Shown here in pieces: positions 9,132 to 17,636 of a stretch of 64,000 nt of DNA. The notes below the pieces were generated by a model. The model did no database searches, had not been told where the DNA came from, and saw only the letters and a list, made by a program, of their open reading frames with translations. The stretch is from the NCBI GenBank assembly GCA_014238155.1, contig JABABQ010000067.1, forward strand, positions 272,474 through 336,473, written 5' to 3'. Source of the stretch: Rhizobiaceae bacterium (lineage in GTDB: Bacteria > Pseudomonadota > Alphaproteobacteria > Rhizobiales > Rhizobiaceae). Each line of letters starts with the position of its first letter. Within the stretch, counting starts at the first letter, position 1. A program made the position numbers and the translations under genes.

Positions 9132-9863
9132 TCACCGCAGGTTTTCGTTTTGCTGATAGGCCTTCAGGTCAACCAAAGTGCCGAGCATTTGAAGATAGGC
9201 AACAAGTGCGTCCATCTCGGACACTACTTTGGGATTGCCGTCGAAATCGCGAATACTGATTTTGGCGTAGCGCTCCTCCAGACCGGATGTATCCGCGTCA
9301 GGATCGGCCTGAGCCTCAAGATCGGCCAGAGCGTTCGTCACCATGGCTTCGCTGTAAGGCACACCGACCGCAGAATTGGCAGACAAATGGGCGGAAATGT
9401 TTTTCTTGGCCAATGTTGTTTTCGCCAGGAACGAATATTTCGGCATGATCGATTCAGGCACCACACTTTGTGGATCAATCAGATGCTGCACATGCCAGTC
9501 GTCTGAATATCGCCCACCAACTCTTGCCAGATCAGGGCCGGTTCGCTTTGAGCCCCACTGGAATGGGTGGTCATACATGCTTTCAGCGGCAAGAGAATAG
9601 TGACCGTAGCGTTCGACCTCATCCCGAAACGGACGGATCATCTGACTGTGGCACAGATAGCACCCTTCGCGAATATAGATATCACGACCGGCAAGCTCCA
9701 GCGGTGTATAGGGCCGCATGCCCTCGACCTTTTCGATGGTGTTTTTGAGGTAGAACAGCGGCGCAATCTCAACGATACCTCCGATCATAACAGCGACCAG
9801 GGAACCAACGAAGAGCAAGGTCAAATTACGTTCAATTTTTCCATGTTTGTCCAGAATTGACAT
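9132..9863 (-). CDS. ccoO: CcoO/FixO, cbb3 oxidase monohaem cytochrome c subunit II
   Basis: This 243-residue protein has one N-terminal membrane anchor ([22 protein letters not shown]) and a single cytochrome c haem site, CYLCH (residues 68-72), in [18 protein letters not shown], a signature of Cco[17 protein letters not shown] follows and is also strongly conserved. The subunit hands electrons from CcoP to the CcoN active site. It lies 12 bases after ccoN and 9 bases before ccoQ in the operon. Confidence 0.96.
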   Translation of the reverse strand: MSILDKHGKIERNLTLLFVGSLVAVMIGGIVEIAPLFYLKNTIEKVEGMRPYTPLELAGRDIYIREGCYLCHSQMIRPFRDEVERYGHYSLAAESMYDHPFQWGSKRTGPDLARVGGRYSDDWHVQHLIDPQSVVPESIMPKYSFLAKTTLAKKNISAHLSANSAVGVPYSEAMVTNALADLEAQADPDADTSGLEERYAKISIRDFDGNPKVVSEMDALVAYLQMLGTLVDLKAYQQNENLR

Positions 9864-9875
9864 AATCCGTCCCCC

Positions 9876-11504
9876 TTACTGTGCTGCTGCAATGGCGGTT
9901 GGAGCTGATATGCCACCCATCAACTTTTCCTGACGCACATCACCCCGGATAGTGCGCCAGACATTATAGACCATGACCAGCGCACCGGTGAGGTAAAGGA
10001 GACCTCCAACCGTCCGCATGACATACTCTGGATGAATCGCCGATACCGTCTCAACGAAGGAATTTACAAGGAATCCCTGATCATCATATTCGCGCCACAT
10101 CAAACCTTGCGTGATGCCGGCGACCCACATGACGGCGGCGTAGATCACGATGCCGAGTGTTGCCAGCCACAAATGCCAGTTGACCAATTGCAGTGAGTAC
10201 AATCGCTCACGATTCCAAAGTTTCGGCACCAGATAATACAGCGCTCCAAAAGTCACCATTCCGTTCCATCCCAATGCTCCTGAATGAACATGTCCAATTG
10301 TCCAATCTGTATAATGGGACAGCGAATTGACCGCCTTGATCGACATCATCGGACCTTCAAATGTCGACATGCCATAAAATGCCAATGACATGACCATCAT
10401 TCGCAGCACCGGATCGGTGCGCAACTTGTCCCAGGCGCCTTGCAAGGTCATCAGACCATTGATCATGCCACCCCAAGAAGGCATCCACAGCATGATTGAG
10501 AACACCATGCCCAGGGTCTGAGCCCAATCCGGCAGAGCCGTATAGTGGAGGTGGTGCGGGCCGGCCCAGATATACAGGAAGATAAGCGCCCAGAAATGGA
10601 TGATCGAAAGCCGGTAGGAATAGACCGGACGATTGGCCTGTTTCGGCACGAAATAATACATCATGCCAAGGAAGCCTGCGGTGAGAAAGAAGCCCACCGC
10701 GTTATGACCGTACCACCACTGGGTCAGTGCATCCTGAACACCGGAAAAAGCCGAATAGCTCTTCACTCCGAGGAAGGAAACCGGCACCGCGGCATTGTTG
10801 ACCAGATGCAACATGGCAACGGTGATAATGAAGGAAAGATAGAACCAGTTGGCGACATAGATGTGCGGTTCCTTGCGCCGCACAATCGTGCCGAGATAGA
10901 CAATCAGATAAGCCACCCAGACGATGGTCAGCCAGAGATCAACGTACCATTCTGGTTCGGCATATTCTTTCGACTGGGTGATACCCAACAAATAACCGGT
11001 TGCCGCCATGGCGATGAACAGCTGATAGCCCCAGAAAACGAACCACACGAGATTGCCACCGAATAACCGTGCCCGGCAGGTGCGCTGAACCACGTAGAAA
11101 CTGGTGCAAATCAGGGCATTGCCACCAAACGCAAATATCACGGCCGATGTATGCAGCGGGCGCAGTCGTCCGAAATTGAACCATGGCTCGATATTGAATA
11201 TCGGCCAGGCCAATTGTGCAGCAATCACGACACCGACAAGAAATCCTGTAACCCCCCAGAATATGGTGGCGATGGTGCCGTAACGAATCACGTCGTCCAT
11301 ATAACCGGAAGCGTCCTTTGGTGGCAGCGTCTGCCCGGCCGGTGCAAACTCGACCCGGCGCATCAAAACAATCGTTGTCGCTGCCAGAATTGCGACCAAT
11401 ATCCAAGCATGTATACGGAACAATTCGTCCTGTGCAAAAGCAGCGCCCAATACCGCGAGCAGCGTTGCCGCGCCGAGAATTATCGGCTCAGTTCCGTTTC
11501 GCAT
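9876..11504 (-). CDS. ccoN: CcoN/FixN, catalytic subunit I of cbb3-type cytochrome c oxidase
   Basis: This 542-residue haem-copper oxidase subunit is predicted to have about 12 membrane helices. Conserved signatures include [18 protein letters not shown] with the low-spin haem histidine, [25 protein letters not shown] with the active-site His, and [19 protein letters not shown] with the haem-ligand histidines. CcoN reduces oxygen to water with high affinity. The ATG at 11504 has a clear ribosome-binding site (GGAAAGGGAACAGC). It is the first gene of the eight-gene operon, and a perfect FNR box lies about 100 bases upstream. Confidence 0.97.
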   Translation of the reverse strand: MRNGTEPIILGAATLLAVLGAAFAQDELFRIHAWILVAILAATTIVLMRRVEFAPAGQTLPPKDASGYMDDVIRYGTIATIFWGVTGFLVGVVIAAQLAWPIFNIEPWFNFGRLRPLHTSAVIFAFGGNALICTSFYVVQRTCRARLFGGNLVWFVFWGYQLFIAMAATGYLLGITQSKEYAEPEWYVDLWLTIVWVAYLIVYLGTIVRRKEPHIYVANWFYLSFIITVAMLHLVNNAAVPVSFLGVKSYSAFSGVQDALTQWWYGHNAVGFFLTAGFLGMMYYFVPKQANRPVYSYRLSIIHFWALIFLYIWAGPHHLHYTALPDWAQTLGMVFSIMLWMPSWGGMINGLMTLQGAWDKLRTDPVLRMMVMSLAFYGMSTFEGPMMSIKAVNSLSHYTDWTIGHVHSGALGWNGMVTFGALYYLVPKLWNRERLYSLQLVNWHLWLATLGIVIYAAVMWVAGITQGLMWREYDDQGFLVNSFVETVSAIHPEYVMRTVGGLLYLTGALVMVYNVWRTIRGDVRQEKLMGGISAPTAIAAAQ

Positions 11505-11599
11505 GCTGTTCCCTTTCCTGTAGTGATTCCAGTCGGCAGTACGGCCCTCAGATTCGTGCCAACCAAAAGCATAAATCTCTCATTTGACCCCGAATAACC

Positions 11600-11613
11600 T
11601 TGATCCAGATCAA
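11600..11613. promoter_or_regulatory. FNR/FixK-type operator (anaerobox) between ccoN and the hemerythrin-like gene
   Basis: TTGATCCAGATCAA is a perfect match to the FNR/FixK consensus TTGAT-N4-ATCAA. It sits in the divergent region between ccoN (ATG at 11504) and the hemerythrin-like gene (ATG at 11675). Placed at -41.5, it would give a start near 11565 for the ccoN operon, and one near 11648 for the rightward gene, so both could be activated. The FnrL-type regulator at 12221-12967 is the obvious candidate to bind it. Confidence 0.9.
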
Positions 11614-11674
11614 GGAGTTTCTGGACACCGCATATCATGGTCACCGATTAAGAACGACCATCCGGGAGAAGGCA

Positions 11675-12193
11675 ATGGCCAAGTCTCATCTTAAGCAGAT
11701 GAAGGATTGCTCCAAGCCATGTACAGGTTCATGCAATTGCGGCGTCAACCCCGTTTGCGTTGGGCCGATTGAACAGGAAATGCAGCGTTATTTTTCCGTA
11801 CAACTTGATCTGTGCCATCAGTTGGAGGATATCGCCGACGCTCTACCGCAAAAAATCGACCGCCAGAAATTGTTGATTGTTGCCCGCAGCATCCTGCCTA
11901 CCGTGAAGACGGCTCATCGATTTGAAGAGGACCGGATATTTCCTCACATCAAGATGCAAGCGAAGGAAAAGGAAGCTCTCCATATCAGTCTGGAACGGCT
12001 TCAATATGAACATTGGGAAGACGAGAGTTTTGCAGAAGAACTGTGTGATGGACTGATTCGGTTTGTCACCGGTTGTGATGAACCAAGCGCCAATACGTTG
12101 GCTTATATGTTGCGCGGGTTTTTCGAGGGATTGCGTCGCCATATAGCTTTTGAAGTCGAACATATATTGCCCCTGCTTAGGGTCAGGGTCTGA
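11675..12193 (+). CDS. Hemerythrin HHE-domain protein with a cysteine-rich N-terminus
   Basis: A 172-residue cytoplasmic protein. The ATG at 11675 has a good ribosome-binding site (GGGAGAAGG). A TTG at 11600 lies inside the FNR box and was rejected as the start. After a short Cys-rich segment (CSKPCTGSCNCGVNPVC, residues 12-28) comes a four-helix domain. It has His/Glu repeats: AHRFEEDRIFPH near residues 80-91, His103, and RRHIAFEVEHILPLL near 154-167. These match the HHE cation-binding/hemerythrin family, whose di-iron members bind oxygen or nitric oxide or help Fe-S repair. Its place between ccoN and fnrL, beside the FNR box, suggests expression under low oxygen. The Cys-rich tail could bind metal; its function is unknown. 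Confidence 0.8.
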   Translation: MAKSHLKQMKDCSKPCTGSCNCGVNPVCVGPIEQEMQRYFSVQLDLCHQLEDIADALPQKIDRQKLLIVARSILPTVKTAHRFEEDRIFPHIKMQAKEKEALHISLERLQYEHWEDESFAEELCDGLIRFVTGCDEPSANTLAYMLRGFFEGLRRHIAFEVEHILPLLRVRV

Positions 12194-12220
12194 CAATGCG
12201 ATCCTGATCGACCGGTAAGA

Positions 12221-12967
12221 CTATTTGGACAAATCCTGCTCCATCGCAGCCTTCAGGCGATCAATATCGGTAATGATCACAGTGCGCCGGTCCTGAATGT
12301 CAATCAGACCTCGTTTTCGCAAATTGGTGAGTTGGCGGGAGATGGTCTCAATGGTCAAACCAAGAAAATCAGCTATATCACTGCGTTTCATCGGCAGTTC
12401 CAAAGTGACCGACTTGTCGTGACTGGTGATTTCCGGGTCAATATGGGTCGCCAGGAGAAAAAGAAAACTTGCTACTTTTTCAACTGCCGATTTACGACCC
12501 AGCGTCAGCATCCAATCGCGGGCTTCGTCCAATTCCCTCAACTTTTGAAGGTGCAACCGGTGCTCCAAGTCAGGGGCATCCGCCATAATCTCTTCGATAA
12601 CTGATCTTGGAAATGAACAGAGCCGTACATCTGTGGCAGCTTCAACTGCTACAGTGCTCTCGCTGGCAAATGTTCTGCCGACCATGTCGGGGGCGAACTG
12701 CAAACCGACAATCTGTTGTCGCCCGTCGCTCATCAGCTTGGAGAGTTTCGCAACACCTCCCATGATATTGCTGCAGCGATCGGACTCTTCGCCACCACGG
12801 TGCAACTCACTGCCGCTCTGGATTACCTTTCGCGAGGTGTGTTTGCTCAGCTTGAGCAATTGTTCAGCATCAAGCGCACCGCAAACACCCTGATGACGCA
12901 CTTCGCAGGCCTGACACACCAGAGGTAAGTCAGAATTGTGAATGTCCTTGCGTTCATCTTGGCTCAT
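12221..12967 (-). CDS. fnrL: FnrL/FnrN-type oxygen-sensing Crp/Fnr transcriptional regulator
   Basis: A 248-residue Crp/Fnr protein. The N-terminal cysteines C18, C21 and C29 (CQACEVRHQGVC), together with internal C117 (DVRLCSFPRSV, matching C122 of E. coli FNR), are the expected [4Fe-4S] ligands. The cNMP-like beta roll spans about 35-120, the dimer helix about 125-160, and the helix-turn-helix is near 195-215. The recognition helix reads TIETISRQLTNL, with the E-x-x-S-R that contacts TTGAT half-sites. The cluster ligands separate it from FixK, which lacks them. It probably activates the operon behind the FNR box at 11600. An extra Cys65 is present. Confidence 0.93.
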   Translation of the reverse strand: MSQDERKDIHNSDLPLVCQACEVRHQGVCGALDAEQLLKLSKHTSRKVIQSGSELHRGGEESDRCSNIMGGVAKLSKLMSDGRQQIVGLQFAPDMVGRTFASESTVAVEAATDVRLCSFPRSVIEEIMADAPDLEHRLHLQKLRELDEARDWMLTLGRKSAVEKVASFLFLLATHIDPEITSHDKSVTLELPMKRSDIADFLGLTIETISRQLTNLRKRGLIDIQDRRTVIITDIDRLKAAMEQDLSK

Positions 12968-13143
12968 TTCTAAAAATCACTTTCAAATTGTCGCAAATTT
13001 GTCTGCTACATATAATGCCAGCTGGCAGCAATTGTAATACTCGACAATCGTCTAGGAAACCTGCGAGATGACCTTGCAGAACCGGTCGGCCATGCCAACG
13101 TAAGCTGCGTTGACCTACCTGGTTTGTATCGGCGACTGACATA

Positions 13144-13578
13144 GTGTCTCATTTGGACTATTCTTCTCGACTTAAACAAAGGAATATTTGCTTGGACACC
13201 ACGATTTACCGGCCCGGTTTGCCGCAACATTATATGGTGCTGAGGTCGATCGTCAGGCGAATAATCATTCGCTTGCCCGACGGTTCGCTGCTGGCAGATA
13301 CCAAAAATGCGATTCGATTGATGGAAGCAGGTAAAACTCTTTATGATCCGGTTGTTTATGTACCAAGGCAGGACATCAAGGTGAACCTGCTGGATGAGGT
13401 TGAGCAGACTGTATGTCCGCTTAAAGGTACGGCCTGTTATTATGGCTGCCTTGATCAACAAAACCACCACGAAAAACTGGCCTGGAGTTATCTCGAACCC
13501 TCCAGTTTTGCACAGGAGCTCACAGGACTTGTGGCATTTTATGCCGACAAGGTCATACTCGAACAACATCCCATATGA
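13144..13578 (+). CDS. Stand-alone DUF427 domain protein
   Basis: About 144 residues from a GTG at 13144; the exact start is uncertain because no strong ribosome-binding site is visible. The DUF427 core is clear: RIIIRLPDGSLLADTKNAI near residue 38, VYVPRQDIKVNLL near 71, VCPLKGTACYYGC near 89, and LAWSYLEPSSFAQELTGLVAFYADKV near 112. DUF427 is a small beta-barrel domain of unknown biochemical role. The same domain forms the N-terminus of the next gene, so this is a paralogous pair separated by 98 bases. The minus-strand frame in the same place is a shadow. Confidence 0.75.
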   Translation: MSHLDYSSRLKQRNICLDTTIYRPGLPQHYMVLRSIVRRIIIRLPDGSLLADTKNAIRLMEAGKTLYDPVVYVPRQDIKVNLLDEVEQTVCPLKGTACYYGCLDQQNHHEKLAWSYLEPSSFAQELTGLVAFYADKVILEQHPI

Positions 13579-13676
13579 TTGATCCTGAATGGGGTCAGGA
13601 CGTGTAAATGAGCCGCAACCAAAATTCCATATTTATTCTTTGCAGCCGGTGACAGAAACTCCCATATAGGTCTTCA

Positions 13677-15242
13677 ATGACACAGCATTTGCAACAAACT
13701 TCCAACGATTATGGCATTTGGGTGCAGTCGATTGGCCATGAGGTTAAGATTTATCACGGGGACACCCTGTTAGCGGCCAGTTCCCGCGCTCTGGTGATGC
13801 ATGAAACTCGCCTGCCGATCACAGTTTATTTCCCAATGGAAGATGTTTGCGGGATGTTGTCGCCAAATCAGGACCATCGAACCTTTTGTCCGTTTAAAGG
13901 CACTGCCAGCTATTTCGACCTGGAAATCGACGGCAACTCCGTTCCAAAGGCGGCTTGGAGTTATGAAAAAGCCCTGCCCGAGAGCAAGGATGTGGAGGGG
14001 TACGTCGCCTTCATGCCCGGCGTCATTACGCACATTGATCATGGTGACAACGCCATCGAGCTCATGGACAGTGGCAATATTGCTGGACCAACGGTCGACT
14101 GGGTCATGCGCGAAGCATGGTTGTGCAAATCTCCCGAAGAACTGACAGCAGCGCTGGCGCGAAAATTTCTGCATGACGGCATCGCCATTTCCAGATTGAG
14201 CGTCATGATCTGGTCGCTGCACCCAATGATTGCGGGCAGGAATTACATCTGGACCAAGGAAAGCGACGAAGTTACGTCGGTTTCGGCATCCTACGAGATC
14301 CATACCAGTCCGACCTTCATCAACAGTCCGCTGCGTCACGTCTCAAAGGGTCTCGGCGGGGTGAGACAACGATTGGATGGGTCGCCAATTGAATTCGACT
14401 TTCCCATCATTGGTGATCTGATAGAACAAGGCGCAACGGATTATGTTGCCATGCCATTGCCGTTCTCCAATGGGCAGATCAATGTGATGACGTTGACCTG
14501 CGACCATCCCAAAGGCTTCACCACGCCCAATCTTGGTTTGGTGTTTGAATGTTCTTCGGTGATCAGCCGCTATTTCGAAGTATTTACCCTGCAGGAGAAC
14601 GCCCAGTCATTGCTGGAAACCTATTTGGGAAAACGCACCGGGGCGCGGGTGCTGGGGGGTGAAATCCGACGCGGGGATGGTGACGATATTCAGGCTGCCA
14701 TATTGTTTTGCGACCTTCGAAATTCAACTTCGCTTGAAGAACGACTGGGCCGGAAAGCATATGTCTCCCTTTTGAACCAGTTTTTTGAGGCGACTACTGA
14801 TATAATAAATCAGCGCGATGGCGAGGTGTTGAAGTTTATTGGCGACGCGGTGCTGGCAATATTTCCGGCCGGCGACGACAAACAACTGGCCTGCGCAAAA
14901 GCGCTGGACTCGGCGCAAGAGATTGTTTCGCACCTGTCCACCACTCGTATTGGTGAAGCTGCAGAGCAAATTGACTGCTCTATCGGAATTGCCTTCGGCG
15001 ATGTCACCTACGGCAATGTTGGATCACGCGAGCGACTCGATTTTACCGTGATCGGCCGCGCCGCAAATATCGCAGCAAGACTGGGAGATTATGGCAAGAC
15101 AATCGGGCAACAGATTGTGATAACAGATGACATTGCTAGCTCTCATGATCTGACCGAGCCATTGGGCGATGTATCACTTCACAATGTCGCCGAGCCGGTG
15201 GCAACATTTGCTTTGACCACCCAACCTGCACCTTCACCTTGA
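13677..15242 (+). CDS. DUF427 domain fused to a class IIIb adenylyl cyclase
   Basis: A 521-residue protein. Residues 12-125 form a DUF427 domain (ITVYFPMEDVCGML, FCPFKGTASYF, AAWSYEKALP). Residues 145-300 match the sensor-like segment found in front of many rhizobial cyclases (SVMIWSLHPMIAGRNYIW). Residues 335-515 are a class III nucleotidyl cyclase catalytic domain. Metal-binding Asp346 (FCDLRNST) and Asp390 (FIGDAVLAIF) are present, as are the adenine-reading Lys386, Asn464 and Arg468 (NIAAR). The position that is Asp in class IIIa enzymes is Thr457 (FTVIGRAAN), which is the class IIIb pattern also seen in bicarbonate-responsive cyclases. It should therefore make cAMP. There is no membrane helix, so it is cytoplasmic. 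The ligand of the DUF427 part is unknown. Confidence 0.88.
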   Translation: MTQHLQQTSNDYGIWVQSIGHEVKIYHGDTLLAASSRALVMHETRLPITVYFPMEDVCGMLSPNQDHRTFCPFKGTASYFDLEIDGNSVPKAAWSYEKALPESKDVEGYVAFMPGVITHIDHGDNAIELMDSGNIAGPTVDWVMREAWLCKSPEELTAALARKFLHDGIAISRLSVMIWSLHPMIAGRNYIWTKESDEVTSVSASYEIHTSPTFINSPLRHVSKGLGGVRQRLDGSPIEFDFPIIGDLIEQGATDYVAMPLPFSNGQINVMTLTCDHPKGFTTPNLGLVFECSSVISRYFEVFTLQENAQSLLETYLGKRTGARVLGGEIRRGDGDDIQAAILFCDLRNSTSLEERLGRKAYVSLLNQFFEATTDIINQRDGEVLKFIGDAVLAIFPAGDDKQLACAKALDSAQEIVSHLSTTRIGEAAEQIDCSIGIAFGDVTYGNVGSRERLDFTVIGRAANIAARLGDYGKTIGQQIVITDDIASSHDLTEPLGDVSLHNVAEPVATFALTTQPAPSP

Positions 15243-15269
15243 CTCCATGTTTTTGACATAAACACACTT

Positions 15270-16784
15270 ATGGCCAGATTCCGTCAGTCTATTACAATGA
15301 AACTGTTCGCCGCCATGCTGGCCGTGGCGGCGGTAATTATTATTTTTGTAGCAGTCACGCTGACCATCAATATGCGTGCCGGATTTGCCCGCTATATGTC
15401 TCTGGCCGAACTGGCCGTGTTTGATCAGCTGCATGACGACCTTGTGGCAGTTCACCAACCCGGCGGATGGCCACAATTTGAAGGCAATGACGCGGCCTGG
15501 AGTGAATTCATGCTAGCGGCCGTACCGCAGCCTCCGCGTAGCCTCGGACCACAAGATGGCAACCGCCCGCCCCCAAAGCGGCAAGACGGTAACCGCCGCC
15601 CCAAACGACGAAACGGCGATCGCCCCTCCAAGCAACAGAGCGGCAAACGGCGTACATTACTGACAATTGACCCAATGAGGTTTGGATCGCGGCTCCAGTT
15701 GTTGAACAACCAGGGTCAACGGGTTGCCGGGGCCGGTCTCCGCAGACCGATACTTGCAAAAAGGCCGATCATTCCACGTTCCAGCGAGCCAAATGACCTG
15801 CCGTTGGGATGGATCGCTTTAACCGCTGACGGTAGCCAGACATCGGGCAGCGACTATCTGTTTCTTCAGGATCAGTTGATGTCATTGGCTGCAACTTTGC
15901 TGCTGGCGCTGATGCTAAGCGGAATTGCAGCCTATTTCCTGGCAAAGCAATTTCTCAAACCGGTACGTGAGCTTGCTTTGGCTGGTGATCAATTATCTTC
16001 CGGTAACTATTCGATCCGTCTCACCAACACTCGATCAGACGAATTGGGAGCTCTGTTATCGCAATTTAATCAATTGGCGGAAAATCTCGACAAGCGGGAC
16101 AAGATTGAGCGCAAATGGATATCCGACACCTCCCATGAGTTGAAAACGCCACTTGCCGTGTTGCGTGCTCAAATAGAAGCAATCCAGGATGGTGTTCATG
16201 CACCCGATCCCAATCGACTTGAAGAATTGCACACTTCGACCATGCGCCTGTCGCGATTGGTGGCTGATCTGAATTCCTTGTCAAACCTGCGCGAAGGGCA
16301 TCTGGTTACAGATCTTAAGTCGGAAGATATCAACCAGATCATCAACTCTAGGCTGGAAAATTCGCTGGAGCATCTCACTGGCAAGCAATTGTCTGTTGAA
16401 AGCAATCTGCAACCTGCGCTGCTCGTTGAATGTGACCGGCTTCGAATCGGGCAATTGCTCGACAATCTGTTGCAAAACGCGGCGCGCTATACAACCGTTC
16501 CGGGCACCATTCGGGTCATTGCCCGGTCGGTTGGTGAAGACGTTGAAATCCGAGTAGAAGATTCCCCACCCTGCCCCCCCAAAGAGGCCAGGGAGAAGAT
16601 GTTTGACCGCTTTTTTCGTGAAGAGGAATCGCGCAACCGTCGATTTGGTGGGTCTGGCCTTGGTCTTTCCATTTGTCGGGAAATCGTATCAGCACATGGC
16701 GGCACTATTTCTTTGTCACAATCTGATCTGGGCGGTTTGTGTGTGACTGTCATTCTACCCAAAAAGGCATCTGAACATGAGTAA
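15270..16784 (+). CDS. Sensor histidine kinase, BaeS-like
   Basis: A 504-residue membrane kinase. TM1 is at about residues 12-34 and TM2 at about 203-224, with a periplasmic sensor of about 170 residues between them. A HAMP domain (LKPVRELALAGDQLSSGNY) follows, then the phosphoacceptor box WISDTSHELKTPLAVLRA with His289, which is very close to BaeS. The ATPase domain has the N box (LLDNLLQNAARYT) and G box (RFGGSGLGLSICREIVSAHGG). The periplasmic part carries a very basic stretch of roughly nine-residue imperfect repeats (about 94-128, PKRQDGNRR and similar). It overlaps the response regulator by eight bases. The stimulus is unknown; BaeSR systems react to envelope stress. Confidence 0.9.
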   Translation: MARFRQSITMKLFAAMLAVAAVIIIFVAVTLTINMRAGFARYMSLAELAVFDQLHDDLVAVHQPGGWPQFEGNDAAWSEFMLAAVPQPPRSLGPQDGNRPPPKRQDGNRRPKRRNGDRPSKQQSGKRRTLLTIDPMRFGSRLQLLNNQGQRVAGAGLRRPILAKRPIIPRSSEPNDLPLGWIALTADGSQTSGSDYLFLQDQLMSLAATLLLALMLSGIAAYFLAKQFLKPVRELALAGDQLSSGNYSIRLTNTRSDELGALLSQFNQLAENLDKRDKIERKWISDTSHELKTPLAVLRAQIEAIQDGVHAPDPNRLEELHTSTMRLSRLVADLNSLSNLREGHLVTDLKSEDINQIINSRLENSLEHLTGKQLSVESNLQPALLVECDRLRIGQLLDNLLQNAARYTTVPGTIRVIARSVGEDVEIRVEDSPPCPPKEAREKMFDRFFREEESRNRRFGGSGLGLSICREIVSAHGGTISLSQSDLGGLCVTVILPKKASEHE

Positions 16785-17466
16785 ACTTCCACATATTCTG
16801 GTGATTGAAGATGAGATGACTCTGGCCGGGGTGATCAAGGACTATCTCGTTGATGCTGGCATGACGGTCACATTGCTGCATGAGGGCACTACAGCCACTC
16901 AGACCATTCTCGGCGTAAGACCGGATTTGGTCGTTCTGGACATCATGCTTCCCGGCAAAGACGGCATTACGATTTGTCGTGAGGTTCGGGCTCAAAGCGA
17001 GGTTCCAATCATCATGGAGACCGCCAAAGTCGAAGAAATCGACCGATTACTGGGTCTGGAACTGGGAGCAGATGACTATCTGTGCAAACCATTTTCACCG
17101 CGCGAACTCGTCGCACGGATCAAGGCTATTTTGCGCCGGACGGGAATCAATCGAGCCGCTCAGGACGGGGGCACGGCTCATTCTCGGTTGCATTTGGATG
17201 AGGAAAAGTGGCTGACAATGCTGGATGATCAAATTATCAAACTGACACGGCGGGAGTTTCAGCTTCTGCTGGTGCTGCAGAAAAGTGTCGGTCGGGTCTA
17301 TTCCAGAAGTCAGTTGCTGGATGCGGTGTTCCATGATGATGCAGATGTATTTGACCGAACCATCGACAGTCATATCAAGAACCTGCGAAACAAACTCAAG
17401 CAGGTGGCTCCTGATTACGATCCTATTCGCTCGGTCTATGGTGTCGGCTACGCTTTTGAGCTGTAG
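16777..17466 (+). CDS. OmpR-family response regulator, BaeR-like
   Basis: A 229-residue regulator. The receiver domain has VIEDE near residue 9, phosphoacceptor Asp55 in LVVLDIMLPGKDG, and Lys in YLCKPFSPREL. AKVEEIDRLLGLELGADDY is nearly identical to BaeR. The winged-helix DNA-binding domain covers residues 135-229 (LTRREFQLLLVLQ, RTIDSHIKNLRNKL). One oddity is IIMETAKVEE, where Glu replaces the usual hydrophobic residue just before the conserved Thr. The stop codon TAG (17464-17466) overlaps the first base of a repeat end. The kinase gene overlaps its start. Confidence 0.92.
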   Translation: MSKLPHILVIEDEMTLAGVIKDYLVDAGMTVTLLHEGTTATQTILGVRPDLVVLDIMLPGKDGITICREVRAQSEVPIIMETAKVEEIDRLLGLELGADDYLCKPFSPRELVARIKAILRRTGINRAAQDGGTAHSRLHLDEEKWLTMLDDQIIKLTRREFQLLLVLQKSVGRVYSRSQLLDAVFHDDADVFDRTIDSHIKNLRNKLKQVAPDYDPIRSVYGVGYAFEL

Positions 17467-17484
17467 AGCCGTTCACGGTTAAAT
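17465..17484 (+). repeat. Solitary end of the dispersed AGAGCCGTTCACG repeat family
   Basis: AGAGCCGTTCACGGTTAAAT differs at one base from the 20-base outer end of the element at 31626-31896 and of the copy at 62206. It starts inside the TAG stop codon of the BaeR-like gene. No inverted partner is seen within the following 170-base gap, so this is a solitary or decayed end. The rest of the gap (17485-17636) holds no other gene. Confidence 0.65.
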
Positions 17485-17636
17485 CCCAAAGAAGTGCCAG
17501 GTTCTTCACAATGCCTGCACATTCTCTCCAAATCCAATTCGTTTTGCCGCGTTAACCTGCTGGAACAACGCACCAACGGGCGCGTTCCATGCCACATATT
17601 TCCGCAGGAACGGGCCCCAGCACAAGTAGGATCAAA

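Noticed and set aside
11600..11674. TTG start at 11600 for the hemerythrin-like protein
   Set aside because: The TTG is part of the FNR box. The ATG at 11675 has a good ribosome-binding site and gives a normal protein.
13006..13569. 187-codon minus-strand open frame opposite the DUF427 gene
   Set aside because: The plus strand encodes a recognisable DUF427 domain over the same bases, while the minus-strand protein resembles no family and has no ribosome-binding site.
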